This document shows, piece by piece, positions 31,230 to 39,485 of a DNA stretch of 39,485 bases. Position 1 is the first letter of the stretch. Each line of letters opens with the position of its first letter. The DNA comes from Bacteroidales bacterium UBA1715 (lineage in GTDB: Bacteria > Bacteroidota > Bacteroidia > Bacteroidales > UBA1715): the NCBI GenBank assembly GCA_002317135.1, contig DCIX01000028.1:1-39485 (forward strand), written 5' to 3'. The notes beneath the pieces are model-generated. The model saw only the letters and a list, made by a program, of their open reading frames with translations. It did no database searches and was not told the DNA's origin. The translations under genes were made by a program, and so were the position numbers.

Positions 31230-32474
31230 TTATTTTTCTCGTTCTACAATGATAAAATCTGCCCATGGCTTCACGTTCATATATTTCTCTTTTGTACCTT
31301 TGGGAACTTCCAAAATAATATCTTTATGTTTCCACGAAGGCGGAGCCTCAATATTTTTAGGTTCATTCCAATATACCACAATTTTTTCTAATAATTCTGT
31401 CTTTTCCCAGTTTTCGCCATCAATCAATTTAACACTTTCAGGTATCTCAATATATTTTTTCCCTCGCAAAAAAAATTCCAGGTCGCACAATCTTGCAATA
31501 TCTTTCAAATCGTCTTTACATAAAGAATCTTTTATAATGCAATCCTCTTTTGTCCATATTGTTTTGGGCTTTTTCTCTCCCGAACAAGAATCAATTACCC
31601 CATTAGAATATTTTACATAGCCAGCGGCTATGAGTACTTTTGCCCGAACATTTACATAGTGCTGTTTATTCTTATACCAATCATTAGTAAATGCCTCTCT
31701 TATATATGCCCAATCTCCACCAAAAGAGCTCTGTTTACTATCCGCATCGACTTCATATAGATATCGAATATCCATCTCTTGATGGTTTTTATCTATCTTT
31801 TTATATTTATATTCAACATCCATCCAATTTGTACAATTACTTTTTCTACCATCGTTTCCCACATTAATACAATTTTCCCATCCAACTTTTTTAAAATTTT
31901 CATCACGGAGTTCGCAAAAGTAACCCGATGGTGTTGGATACGTCGTTCTTCCTTTAATAATCCAATAATAATTTGACTGCTCGTTATTTATGGGATACCC
32001 TTTTGTAATTCGCAACCCTTTCCTTGTATGAATTATCTTTGTTATTCTATTATAATGAATTTTTAAGTTGTCCGATTTCAACAACTTTGTAGTATCGCAG
32101 ATGTTTTCAGTATATACGTTACCTTGTTTATCAATGAAATGTGTACAATTCGTAGCATAAATATTCCAGTATCTAGCCCAGTTTTCCCTAAAACCTTCAT
32201 ACGCTCTTTTCCCGATAAAGACACCATTTGCATAGTGTTGGACTATTCTAAAATCCAACACACAAGGAAAAACTTCGTTTCCGCATGTGTCAATCAATCC
32301 CCAGCGTCCTCTGTACAACACAGGTGCCACGCCATTATTAAACGGCATACATTTTTCGTATTGTAACATACAAGATGCCAGATTCCTAAAATTTTCATTT
32401 TGGGCATACGTACAAAACGAAAACAGTACGCAGATTAACGTGGTATAAATATTATTTGTTCTTATAGTTTTCAT
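31230..32474 (-). CDS. Secreted WG-repeat / BspA-LRR protein (414 aa)
   Basis: The ATG at 32474 is chosen because it is followed by a signal peptide (MKTIRTNNIYTTLICVLFSF, ending CTYAQ); the frame is open 27 codons further upstream, but those bases overlap the protease fragment. Residues 45-75 contain one WG-type repeat (VAPVLYRGRWGLIDTCGNEVFPC). The end (IILEVPKGTKEKYMNVKPWA, then DFIIVE) is the standard closing of BspA-type leucine-rich repeats. Surface-exposed or secreted; no enzyme motif. 1 base separates it from the FISUMP gene. Confidence 0.72.
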   Translation of the reverse strand: MKTIRTNNIYTTLICVLFSFCTYAQNENFRNLASCMLQYEKCMPFNNGVAPVLYRGRWGLIDTCGNEVFPCVLDFRIVQHYANGVFIGKRAYEGFRENWARYWNIYATNCTHFIDKQGNVYTENICDTTKLLKSDNLKIHYNRITKIIHTRKGLRITKGYPINNEQSNYYWIIKGRTTYPTPSGYFCELRDENFKKVGWENCINVGNDGRKSNCTNWMDVEYKYKKIDKNHQEMDIRYLYEVDADSKQSSFGGDWAYIREAFTNDWYKNKQHYVNVRAKVLIAAGYVKYSNGVIDSCSGEKKPKTIWTKEDCIIKDSLCKDDLKDIARLCDLEFFLRGKKYIEIPESVKLIDGENWEKTELLEKIVVYWNEPKNIEAPPSWKHKDIILEVPKGTKEKYMNVKPWADFIIVEREK

Positions 32475-32646
32475 AAATTTGTTCCCATTGCCATTTGAAT
32501 GTACTATACTTATCCCCCTTGTAATCCATAAGATTCTCTGTCTTCCCTTGTTCATACATAATTTTTTTATAAATATTAGACTCTTCTTCTTGCTCGTAAA
32601 AAGAATGTCTTAAACCTAATGTATGTAAAATTTCGTGTGCCAACAA
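32452..32646 (-). pseudogene. Truncated metzincin metalloprotease fragment
   Basis: The frame holds LAHEILHTLGLRHSF, a full HExxHxxGxxH zinc-protease motif of metzincins, and little else (64 codons). There is an in-frame TAA three codons before the first TTG and no ATG start. A CGDPTSFKN-like stretch in another frame just upstream may be more of the old gene after a frameshift. A repeated structure resembling an IS end lies about 55 bases upstream. The rest of the protease is missing. Confidence 0.7.
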
Positions 32647-32700
32647 TAATTTTTAAAGGACGTAGGATCACCGCATAAACAAACTATATTTTTATTGTAA

Positions 32701-32755
32701 ACTTCCCTTTTTTGTTGTGTCCAACTTTTGGGGTTCACAACATTTTTAGGGAAGT
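32701..32755. repeat. Inverted repeat around an IS3-type end-like sequence
   Basis: ACTTCCC...GTTGTG (32701-32719) pairs with CACAAC...GGGAAGT (32736-32755). The loop side reads TGTCCAACTTTTGGGGTTCA; the reverse, TGAACCCCAAAAGTTGGACA, resembles terminal repeats of IS3-family (IS150-group) elements as I remember them. It may be a solo IS end, or a terminator after the XylE stop, as no T-run follows on either strand. Confidence 0.45.
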
Positions 32756-32762
32756 GTACAGA

Positions 32763-34172
32763 TTATTTTTTCCACAGATTTGTCATTTCTTCCAATGTCT
32801 TCCCCTTTGTTTCTGGCACAAGTTTCCATACAAACAAAGCTGCTATTATACAAACTGTTCCAAAAATCAAATATGTTCCCGAAGGCGACCAATTCAACAT
32901 TGAAACAAACGAAGAACTAACTGCAAAATTTGAGACCCATTGGAATGCTACAGCTACAGCAACAGCAGCACCACGAATTGTATTCGGGAATATTTCGGCA
33001 ATTAAAACCCAAGCTATCGGTCCCCAGCTAAACATGAAACTTGCAGTGTAAATCATAATACTTGTAGCAGCAAATATTCCAGGCAAAGCGCCTTCGAATC
33101 CACCTAACATAAAATACACCATAACGCCCAATGCTCCTACAGCCATGCCCAAAGAACCAACAATCAACAAAGGCTTTCGTCCGATTTTCTCTACTGTAAA
33201 CACGGCAAGAAGTGTAAAAGAAATATTCACAACACCCATGATTACTTGAACAGTCATAGGATCGTCCATTCCCATTTCTTCAAAAATACGAGGGCCATAG
33301 TAAAGCACGGCATTGATACCTACAGTTTGTTGGAACACACTCACCATAATACCGACGAATATCACCAATACGCCATAAGTAAACAAATTTTCAGTCTTTT
33401 CTACTGCACTTTCGTGAATTTCCGCAAGTATAGACTTAGCCTTTTCTTCACCGTTTATACGTCGCAAGACAGACATTGCTTTATCATCGTTACCATTTAT
33501 AGCCAAGAAACGTGGAGTTTCCGGAACTGCCAAAATCAACAATGCAAAAATTCCCGCAGGAAATCCTTCACTGACAAACATGGTGCGCCATCCTTCCGAC
33601 ATATACCATTCTGCATCAACAACATCGACAACACTATGATTCTTCATGATGACAAAATTCACGAAATACACAACCAATTGACCAAAGATTATAGCAAACT
33701 GATTCCACGAGACCAATGTTCCACGCATATTTGCTGGAGCAATTTCGGCAATATACATCGGACAAATCGCAGAAGCCAATCCAACCCCTATTCCACCTAA
33801 AATTCTGTAGCAATTAAAAGCCAACAATAAACCAAATGTTGGTTCTCCATAGTTGAAAAACAAAAATTCCGGATACCAAGAACCAATTGCCGACAAGAAA
33901 AACAAAACTCCAGCAATGAACAACGATTTCTTACGACCCAAACGAGTCGCAAGCAATCCAGAAATTGCACTACCAATAATGCAACCTATCAACGCACTCG
34001 AACAAGTAATTCCATGCCAACCATCGGAATACACAAAATCAGACGCACCTGCAAAAAACGCCTGCAAGCCTTTTTCTGCACCAGAAATTACAGCAGTGTC
34101 GTATCCGAACAGTAAGCCACCAATTACAGCGACCAACACGATATTATATAAATACAATTTATTTCCCATCAT
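32763..34172 (-). CDS. xylE: D-xylose:H+ symporter
   Basis: A major-facilitator sugar porter with 12 helices, about 469 aa. Family signatures: GGLLFGYDTAVISG at the start, RLGRKKS in the loop between helices 2 and 3, RILGGIGVGLASAICPMYIAE, VPETPRFL, FQQTVGINAVLYYGP, IGRKPLL and VPETKGKTLEE. The closeness to E. coli XylE and the position after xylA support xylose. The in-frame GTG at 34184 and two adjacent ATGs are all possible; the ATG at 34172 is chosen. Confidence 0.92.
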   Translation of the reverse strand: MMGNKLYLYNIVLVAVIGGLLFGYDTAVISGAEKGLQAFFAGASDFVYSDGWHGITCSSALIGCIIGSAISGLLATRLGRKKSLFIAGVLFFLSAIGSWYPEFLFFNYGEPTFGLLLAFNCYRILGGIGVGLASAICPMYIAEIAPANMRGTLVSWNQFAIIFGQLVVYFVNFVIMKNHSVVDVVDAEWYMSEGWRTMFVSEGFPAGIFALLILAVPETPRFLAINGNDDKAMSVLRRINGEEKAKSILAEIHESAVEKTENLFTYGVLVIFVGIMVSVFQQTVGINAVLYYGPRIFEEMGMDDPMTVQVIMGVVNISFTLLAVFTVEKIGRKPLLIVGSLGMAVGALGVMVYFMLGGFEGALPGIFAATSIMIYTASFMFSWGPIAWVLIAEIFPNTIRGAAVAVAVAFQWVSNFAVSSSFVSMLNWSPSGTYLIFGTVCIIAALFVWKLVPETKGKTLEEMTNLWKK

Positions 34173-34220
34173 AATAAATATCACAATGTAGGAGCATACA
34201 CAAATGCCCTAAATAAAAAA

Positions 34221-34245
34221 GAGACGATGCATGCATCGTCTCTAC
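34221..34245. repeat. REP-like palindrome, copy 2
   Basis: A perfect 22-base palindrome at 34221-34242 (GAGACGATGCA and its complement), followed by TAC, shares the GAGACG/CGTCTCTAC ends with the copy at 18323. It sits between xylA and xylE and could attenuate transcription into xylE, or be a mobile REP copy. Confidence 0.65.
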
Positions 34246-34249
34246 ATGA

Positions 34250-35566
34250 TTAGCAATACATATTTACGATAGCTTCGTACAATTCTTGTTTTCCGCTAGT
34301 TTGTTTAGGTTCACCTACTTTCTTACCATATTCGTAAGCTTCTTCGAAAGTCATTTTGCCTTCTTCAAACTTCTTTCCTAAACCGCTATCGAAACTTGCA
34401 TACCGATCGGCAACCATCTTACAAATTGGCGATTTATCCAACAATTCAGCAGCATTTTCCAATGCACGAGCCATAGCATCCATTGCAGCAATATGTGCAA
34501 TAAAAATATCTTCTAAATCAGTAGAATTTCTACGAGTTTTTGCATCGAAATTCGTACCACCATTACCTAAACCATTATTACGAATGATTTGCATCATTGC
34601 TTGGATTAATTCAAAATTATCGATTGGGAATTGGTCAGTATCCCAACCATTTTGATAATCGCCACGATTGGCATCGATAGAACCTAACATACCAGCATCT
34701 ACCGCACATGCCAATTCATGTTCAAATGTATGTCCTGCCAATGTTGCATGGTTTACTTCAATATTTACTTTAAAATCCTTGTCAAGATTATGAGCTTTCA
34801 AGAAACCAATAACAGTTTCTGTATCAACATCATATTGATGTTTTGTTGGTTCCATTGGTTTTGGTTCTATTAAGAATGTACCGGTAAAACCTTTTGAGCG
34901 AGCATAGTCACGAGCCATTGTCAACATGGTAGCCATGTGTTCTTTTTCACGTTTCATATCGGTGTTTAACAATGACATATAACCTTCGCGACCACCCCAG
35001 AACACATAGTTTGTACCACCAAGTTCAATAGTTGCATCAATTGAATTTTTAATTTGAACTATAGCACGAGCAACAACATCGAAATCAGGATTTGTAGAAG
35101 CACCATTCATATAGCGTTTGTTGCCAAACACATTTGCTGTACCCCACAACAATTTAATACCTGTTTCTGCTTGTTTTTGTTTCAAATACGCAACAATTTC
35201 TTTGAAATTTTTCTCGTATTCTTCAATAGTATCGGCTTCTTTTACCAAATCAACATCGTGGAAACAATAGTATTCTATGCCCATTTTTTGCATAAATTCA
35301 AAACCTGCATCCACTTTATTTTTAGCAACTTGCATCACATCATCACTATCGTTCCATGGGAAAGATTTTGTTCCGCCACCAAATTGATCACTACCGTCAG
35401 CACAAAGCGTATGCCACCATGCCATAGCGAATTTCAACCATTCGCTCATTTTTTTACCCTTTACCACCTTGTTTGCATCGTAGTAACGGAATGCAAGAGG
35501 ATTTTTACTTTCTTTTCCTTCAAATTTGATTGTTCCAATTTCTGAGAAATATTCTTTTGTAGCCAT
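34250..35566 (-). CDS. xylA: Xylose isomerase
   Basis: Converts D-xylose to D-xylulose. Signatures: WWHTLCADGSDQFG and CFHDVDLV around the active-site His, FWGGREGY, metal ligands in IEPKPMEPTKHQYD, and NHATLAGHTFEHEL plus DANRGD. 438 aa is the usual length of the type II enzyme. The start lies 1 base after the xylB stop, so it is coupled to it. Confidence 0.97.
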   Translation of the reverse strand: MATKEYFSEIGTIKFEGKESKNPLAFRYYDANKVVKGKKMSEWLKFAMAWWHTLCADGSDQFGGGTKSFPWNDSDDVMQVAKNKVDAGFEFMQKMGIEYYCFHDVDLVKEADTIEEYEKNFKEIVAYLKQKQAETGIKLLWGTANVFGNKRYMNGASTNPDFDVVARAIVQIKNSIDATIELGGTNYVFWGGREGYMSLLNTDMKREKEHMATMLTMARDYARSKGFTGTFLIEPKPMEPTKHQYDVDTETVIGFLKAHNLDKDFKVNIEVNHATLAGHTFEHELACAVDAGMLGSIDANRGDYQNGWDTDQFPIDNFELIQAMMQIIRNNGLGNGGTNFDAKTRRNSTDLEDIFIAHIAAMDAMARALENAAELLDKSPICKMVADRYASFDSGLGKKFEEGKMTFEEAYEYGKKVGEPKQTSGKQELYEAIVNMYC

Positions 35567-35567
35567 A

Positions 35568-37055
35568 TTAATTATTTATTTGTTTCATTACTATATTTTT
35601 CCAACGATTGTAGGCTTCTAAACAAGCCTCTTTTTGCTTGTCATTTGGTTCAATGACTGTTAATTTTTTCAAAGAAGCAAAAGCTTCCTCCGACGAAGAA
35701 TAATAACCAACACCGATTCCTGCACCACGAGCTGCACCAATAGAACCATCGGTATTATACAACTCTATTGTTGCCCCCGAAACAGTAGCCAATGTTTCAC
35801 GGAATATTGGACTCAAAAACATGTTAGCTTTTCCTGCGCGAATCACAGAACTTTGAATACCAATTTGTTGCATTATCTCCATACCATAATTAAAAGAGAA
35901 CGCAATTCCCTCCTGAGTAGCACGAATAATATGAGCAAGCGAATGAGTTGTCAAACTCAAACCTTCAATTTGAGCATTGATATTTTTATTTTCAAGTACC
36001 CGTTCAGCACCATTTCCAAACGGCAAAACAGACAACCCCAATGAACCAACAGGAGCAGAAGCAGCCATATCATTCATCTGTTCATACGAAGCATCTGGAC
36101 AAAAATTCTTATGCAACCACGAATTCATTATACCCGTTCCATTTATACATAAAAGAACACCAAGTCTCTGACTTTCAGAAGTATAATTCACATGAGCAAA
36201 TGTATTCACGCGAGATTTTGGATCGTATGTTACCGAATCGCACACACCATATACAACACCAGAAGTGCCAGCAGTCGTCGCTATTTCTCCTGGGTTCAAA
36301 ACATTCAAAGACAATGCATTATTTGGTTGGTCACCAGCACGATACGAAACAACAACATCTTCCGACAAACCTAATTCGTTCGCCACAGCAGGCGAAATTG
36401 TGCATTGTTTTCCCATTGTCGGAACAATATCGGCAATCAACGAAGAGTCTATATCATAATAAGCAAGAATATCTTTCGAAATTTCCCTATTCTTAAAATC
36501 CCAGAAGATTCCTTCCGACATACCACCGACAGTTGTCTGTATTTCGCCAGAAAGTTTCATTGCGATATAGTCACCAGGAAGCATAACCTTGTAAATCTTC
36601 TCATATATCTCTGGTTCATTTTCACGAATCCAACGAAGTTTTGAGGCAGTAAAATTACCCGGACTATTTAACAAATGCGACAAACAGTGCTGTTCACCGA
36701 TTCCCTGAAACGCATTCTGGCCTATTGTAGTTGCACGACTATCGCACCATATAATTGCAGGACGAAGCACTTCCTTGTTTTTATTAACTACAACTAAACC
36801 ATGCATCTGATACGATATACCGATAGCCTTTATTGCCTTTGCATCGACAGCAGAAGAAGCGAGGACTTCTGCCAAAGCCATTTTTAGATTGTTCCACCAT
36901 TCTTCGGGATTCTGTTCTGCCCAGCCTATTTGCGGAGCAACAATGGACATCTCCTGTTTCGGATAAAAAGCAGAAGATAAGCAATTTCCACTTGAAGCTT
37001 CCACCAAAGAAACCTTAACAGACGAACTACCAATATCAAATCCTAAAAAGTACAT
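35568..37055 (-). CDS. xylB: Xylulokinase
   Basis: Phosphorylates D-xylulose to xylulose 5-phosphate, feeding the pentose phosphate pathway. FGGY-family features: DIGSSSVKVSLVEA phosphate loop at the N-terminus, QMHGLV, IIWCDSRA, PGDYIAMKLSG, GDQPNNALSLNV and TTAGTSGVVYGV in the second actin-like domain. 495 aa is normal. First gene of the xylB-xylA-xylE unit behind a good promoter. Confidence 0.95.
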   Translation of the reverse strand: MYFLGFDIGSSSVKVSLVEASSGNCLSSAFYPKQEMSIVAPQIGWAEQNPEEWWNNLKMALAEVLASSAVDAKAIKAIGISYQMHGLVVVNKNKEVLRPAIIWCDSRATTIGQNAFQGIGEQHCLSHLLNSPGNFTASKLRWIRENEPEIYEKIYKVMLPGDYIAMKLSGEIQTTVGGMSEGIFWDFKNREISKDILAYYDIDSSLIADIVPTMGKQCTISPAVANELGLSEDVVVSYRAGDQPNNALSLNVLNPGEIATTAGTSGVVYGVCDSVTYDPKSRVNTFAHVNYTSESQRLGVLLCINGTGIMNSWLHKNFCPDASYEQMNDMAASAPVGSLGLSVLPFGNGAERVLENKNINAQIEGLSLTTHSLAHIIRATQEGIAFSFNYGMEIMQQIGIQSSVIRAGKANMFLSPIFRETLATVSGATIELYNTDGSIGAARGAGIGVGYYSSSEEAFASLKKLTVIEPNDKQKEACLEAYNRWKNIVMKQINN

Positions 37056-37105
37056 GAATGTCTGATTTTATAATTTGTAGTAATTTCTTCTTTTCATATT
37101 TTTTT

Positions 37106-37135
37106 CAAAGTAACGCATTAAAAATGAAAACTCAA
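37106..37135 (-). promoter_or_regulatory. Promoter of the xyl operon
   Basis: On the - strand: TTG (37135-37133), a 19-base spacer, TTACTTTG (37113-37106), one base off the -7 consensus. The xylB ATG at 37055 lies about 50 bases downstream. No clear XylR operator palindrome was seen nearby. Confidence 0.65.
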
Positions 37136-37228
37136 AATAACTTAGTGTTTTTTTTACAAGAAGATACAGATTTCTATTTCATAATGGAAAATTCATGTCC
37201 TAAAACAAAAATAATAAACATATTCGCA

Positions 37229-37236
37229 TAAATTTG
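37229..37236 (+). promoter_or_regulatory. Candidate -7 box for the dehydrogenase gene
   Basis: TAAATTTG fits TAnnTTTG and lies 26 bases before the ATG at 37263. No TTG at the -33 distance, so the call is weak. Confidence 0.4.
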
Positions 37237-37262
37237 CACCCAAATTCACAAACAAAATAACA

Positions 37263-38072
37263 ATGAGTACAGTAAAAGACAAAAAAATCCTTATCACTGG
37301 TGGTGCATCGGGAATTGGCAAAATTATGGGTAGAATGGTTCTTGAAAAAGGTGCCGCTCAATTGATTATATGGGACATAAACGAACAAAATATAGAAACA
37401 GTTGTTGCAGAGCATAGCAAACTTGGTAGCGTTAAAGGTTACAAAGTAGATGTTTCAACATACGAAAATGTTTCTGCAGCATACGCACAAACAAAAAGTG
37501 AATGTGGCGATATCGACATCGTAATCCAATGTGCAGGTGTTGTTACAAGCAACAAAACATTCAACGAAAACACATTGACAGACATCAATAGAACAATGAC
37601 TATCAACGCAATAGCTCCAATGTATGTTGCCCATGTATTCTTGCCAGACATGATAGCAAGAAACCAAGGTCATATTTGTACAATCGCTTCTGCAGCTGGC
37701 ATGATTTCAAATCCAAACATGAGCGTATATGCAGCCAGTAAATGGGCTGTAATTGGTTGGTCTGACTCTGTACGAATCGAATTACAAAAAATGAAAAGCT
37801 ATGTTCACATAACGACTGTTGCACCATATTATATTAATACCGGAATGTTCGATGGCGTAAAATCAAAAATATTCCCTATTCTTGAGCCAGAAAAGACTTC
37901 TAAAAAAATCGTTCGTGCAATAGAAAAGAACGTTGATTTCAAAGGTATTCCTTGGAGTTTCCATTTCATCCGTTTAATGCAAGGTTTACTACCAACAAAA
38001 TTCTTTGACTGGTTGTTTGGAGAATTTTTCGGCATTTATCACACAATGGATCATTTCACAGGAAGAAAATAA
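37263..38072 (+). CDS. Short-chain dehydrogenase/reductase (SDR)
   Basis: Classical SDR fold: nucleotide loop GGASGIGK near residues 12-19, an NNAG-like QCAGVV motif with Cys, catalytic Ser in IASAAGM, and YAASKWAVIG (Tyr about 156, Lys about 160). 269 aa. The hydrophobic C-terminal segment (FHFIRLMQGLLP) resembles membrane-associated retinol/dehydrogenase-type SDRs. Substrate unknown; the aldehyde dehydrogenase 3 bases downstream suggests an alcohol to aldehyde to acid path. Confidence 0.9.
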   Translation: MSTVKDKKILITGGASGIGKIMGRMVLEKGAAQLIIWDINEQNIETVVAEHSKLGSVKGYKVDVSTYENVSAAYAQTKSECGDIDIVIQCAGVVTSNKTFNENTLTDINRTMTINAIAPMYVAHVFLPDMIARNQGHICTIASAAGMISNPNMSVYAASKWAVIGWSDSVRIELQKMKSYVHITTVAPYYINTGMFDGVKSKIFPILEPEKTSKKIVRAIEKNVDFKGIPWSFHFIRLMQGLLPTKFFDWLFGEFFGIYHTMDHFTGRK

Positions 38073-38075
38073 TCT

Positions 38076-39452
38076 ATGGAAAACACTTCTCTTGAACAAA
38101 TACAAACGCTTGTTGCCAACCAACAGGCGTTTTTTCAAACAGGAAAAACGAAAGAAGTTTCGTTTAGAAAAACGGCACTAAAGAAATTTCTCGCAGCTGT
38201 AGAAAAAAACGAACAAGCAATTGCCGATGCTCTTTGGAAAGACTTACATAAATCATACGAAGAAGCATATCTTACAGAAATTTCATTAGTAAAAGGAGAA
38301 ATTAAAAACCACATTCGCCATCTAAAACGCTGGGCAAAACCACAATGTGTAGTATCTCCTCTCGCACTTTTCCCTTCATCAAGTAAAATCATAAGCGAAC
38401 CACTTGGCTGTTCCTTAATAATTGCACCATGGAACTATCCTGTTTTGCTATTACTTAGTCCGCTTATCGGCTCAATATCAGCAGGTTGCACGGCAATTTT
38501 AAAACCATCTCCTTACGTTCCAAATGTTTCTTTAGTAATGCAGAAATTAATAGAAGAAACATTTTCAAGCGAATACATTGCGGTTGTGCAAGGTAATAGA
38601 GATGTAAATACCTATCTATTGGATCAAAAATTCGACACCATATTCTTTACCGGCAGCCCAGATTTAGGAAAAATAGTTATGAGTGCAGCTGCAAAAAATC
38701 TAACGCCAGTTGTACTTGAACTTGGTGGGAAAAGCCCTTGTTTCGTTGCAGAAGATGCAGATATTACTCTTGCAGCGCGAAGAATTGCGTGGGGAAAATG
38801 CTTGAATGCAGGTCAAACTTGCATAGCCCCAGACTATTTATTAGTACACGAAAATGTAAAAGACAAATTCATTGCTGAATTCAAGAAAGCAATACAGAAA
38901 TTTTATCAAGAAAATCAGCAAACAAGCAAACATTATGTACGCTTAGTTTCTGAAAAAGCATACCAACGAGTAAAAAGTTACCTAAACGATGGAACCGCTG
39001 TTGTTGGCGGAAAATTCGATGACACAGAACGTTACATAGAAACAACCATTCTTGACAACGTTTCGACAGACAGCCCAGTAATGACAACAGAAATCTTCGG
39101 TCCTATTTTGCCAATGCTTACATACAAGAACATTGACGAAGCGATTTCATTTGTCAATAGCCGTCCTAAACCATTGGCTTTGTATGCATTTGGTGCAAAA
39201 AAGACAACAAAGAAAATCCTACGAGAAACGACTTCTGGCGGTGCTTGTGTTAACGATACAATTATGCACATAGTGAACCACAACATGCCTTTTGGCGGTG
39301 TTGGAAATTCTGGTTTAGGAAAATATCACGGTAAATTGTCTTTCGATGCATTTTCAAACAAACGAGCTGTCGTATTCACTCCTACATGGATAGATTTACC
39401 TGTTCGTTATATGCCATACAAATTTTTCTTGTTATTGAAGAATATTCTATAA
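38076..39452 (+). CDS. Aldehyde dehydrogenase, class 3-like
   Basis: Oxidises aldehydes to acids with NAD(P)+. Motifs: EPLGCSLIIAPWNYP, FTGSPDLGKIVM nucleotide loop, LELGGKSP with the catalytic Glu (about 214), and LNAGQTCIAPDY with the catalytic Cys (about 249). FGPILPM and MPFGGVGNSGLGKYHGK follow. 458 aa with a hydrophobic C-terminus (FFLLLKNIL) resembles fatty aldehyde dehydrogenases that sit at the membrane. Cotranscribed with the SDR gene. Confidence 0.93.
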   Translation: MENTSLEQIQTLVANQQAFFQTGKTKEVSFRKTALKKFLAAVEKNEQAIADALWKDLHKSYEEAYLTEISLVKGEIKNHIRHLKRWAKPQCVVSPLALFPSSSKIISEPLGCSLIIAPWNYPVLLLLSPLIGSISAGCTAILKPSPYVPNVSLVMQKLIEETFSSEYIAVVQGNRDVNTYLLDQKFDTIFFTGSPDLGKIVMSAAAKNLTPVVLELGGKSPCFVAEDADITLAARRIAWGKCLNAGQTCIAPDYLLVHENVKDKFIAEFKKAIQKFYQENQQTSKHYVRLVSEKAYQRVKSYLNDGTAVVGGKFDDTERYIETTILDNVSTDSPVMTTEIFGPILPMLTYKNIDEAISFVNSRPKPLALYAFGAKKTTKKILRETTSGGACVNDTIMHIVNHNMPFGGVGNSGLGKYHGKLSFDAFSNKRAVVFTPTWIDLPVRYMPYKFFLLLKNIL

Positions 39453-39485
39453 GATAGAACTTGTCTAGTCCTAAAATAGCGTTAC

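Noticed and set aside
32640..32660. Programmed -1 frameshift in the protease fragment
   Set aside because: A TTTAAAA run exists, but slipping there does not join the upstream frame to the HExxH frame; truncation is simpler.
37439..37827. - strand ORFs inside the SDR gene
   Set aside because: Antisense to a well-conserved SDR frame.
39453..39485. Possible IS end at the right edge (AGTCCTAAAATAGCGTTAC)
   Set aside because: It vaguely resembles an IS terminus, but the window ends here and no partner or transposase is visible.

Overview
The window looks like a Bacteroidales (Bacteroidetes) chromosome carrying the right-hand part of an integrated virus-like element. The host assignment rests on promoters that fit the Bacteroidetes pattern (TTG, about 19 to 21 bases, then TAnnTTTG), on two type-IX-secretion-style C-terminal tails, on many exported lipoproteins, on BspA-type and FISUMP domains, on a XylE/XylA/XylB cluster, and on a general lack of Shine-Dalgarno sequences.

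Bases 1 to about 15171 are the element; its left end lies outside the window. All large genes to 13345 are on the + strand and tightly packed. First come small beta-rich and coiled-coil proteins that look structural (1-4279). Then comes a block of small membrane-anchored proteins ending in a T7-lysozyme-type amidase (4279-6056), one of which carries an annexin-like domain. After a short gap with two inverted repeats follow a very basic histone-like protein, an N6-adenine-type methyltransferase, a 1338-residue strawberry-notch helicase, and a RadA-like ATPase that ends at a strong terminator. The methyltransferase and the helicase end in nearly the same lysine/methionine tail. The pair resembles a split version of phage P1 DarB. 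On the - strand near the right end lie a ParB-like fragment, two tiny coupled ORFs and an unknown 281-residue protein. The element stops at a 3' half of tRNA-Gly (15129-15171), an attachment-site scar, followed by what is probably the original tRNA terminator. No terminase, portal, HK97-type capsid, tape measure or integrase is visible here.

The host chromosome starts at about 15172. It holds a PutP-type sodium symporter, a membrane protein with a Cys/His C-terminal domain, a small Gly/Ser-rich protein, and pdxJ overlapped by a second TIM-barrel gene. Next is a divergent redox gene group under an AraC-type regulator (20109-26835). Its two flavodoxins, decarboxylase/cupin protein, monooxygenase-like protein and alpha/beta hydrolase all carry export signals, so it looks like a periplasmic detoxification module. 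A secreted unknown protein and a NimA-like flavoprotein follow.

The stretch 28134-32760 is worn: a 5'-truncated acyl-CoA ligase abuts a GC-richer insert, a sorting-domain tail has lost its protein, and a metzincin protease fragment lies next to a possible IS3-family end. Between them lie surface-type genes (beta-barrel-like, carboxypeptidase-regulatory-like, FISUMP, WG/LRR).

The right end is a xylose operon (xylB-xylA-xylE, - strand), divergent from a short-chain dehydrogenase and an aldehyde dehydrogenase.
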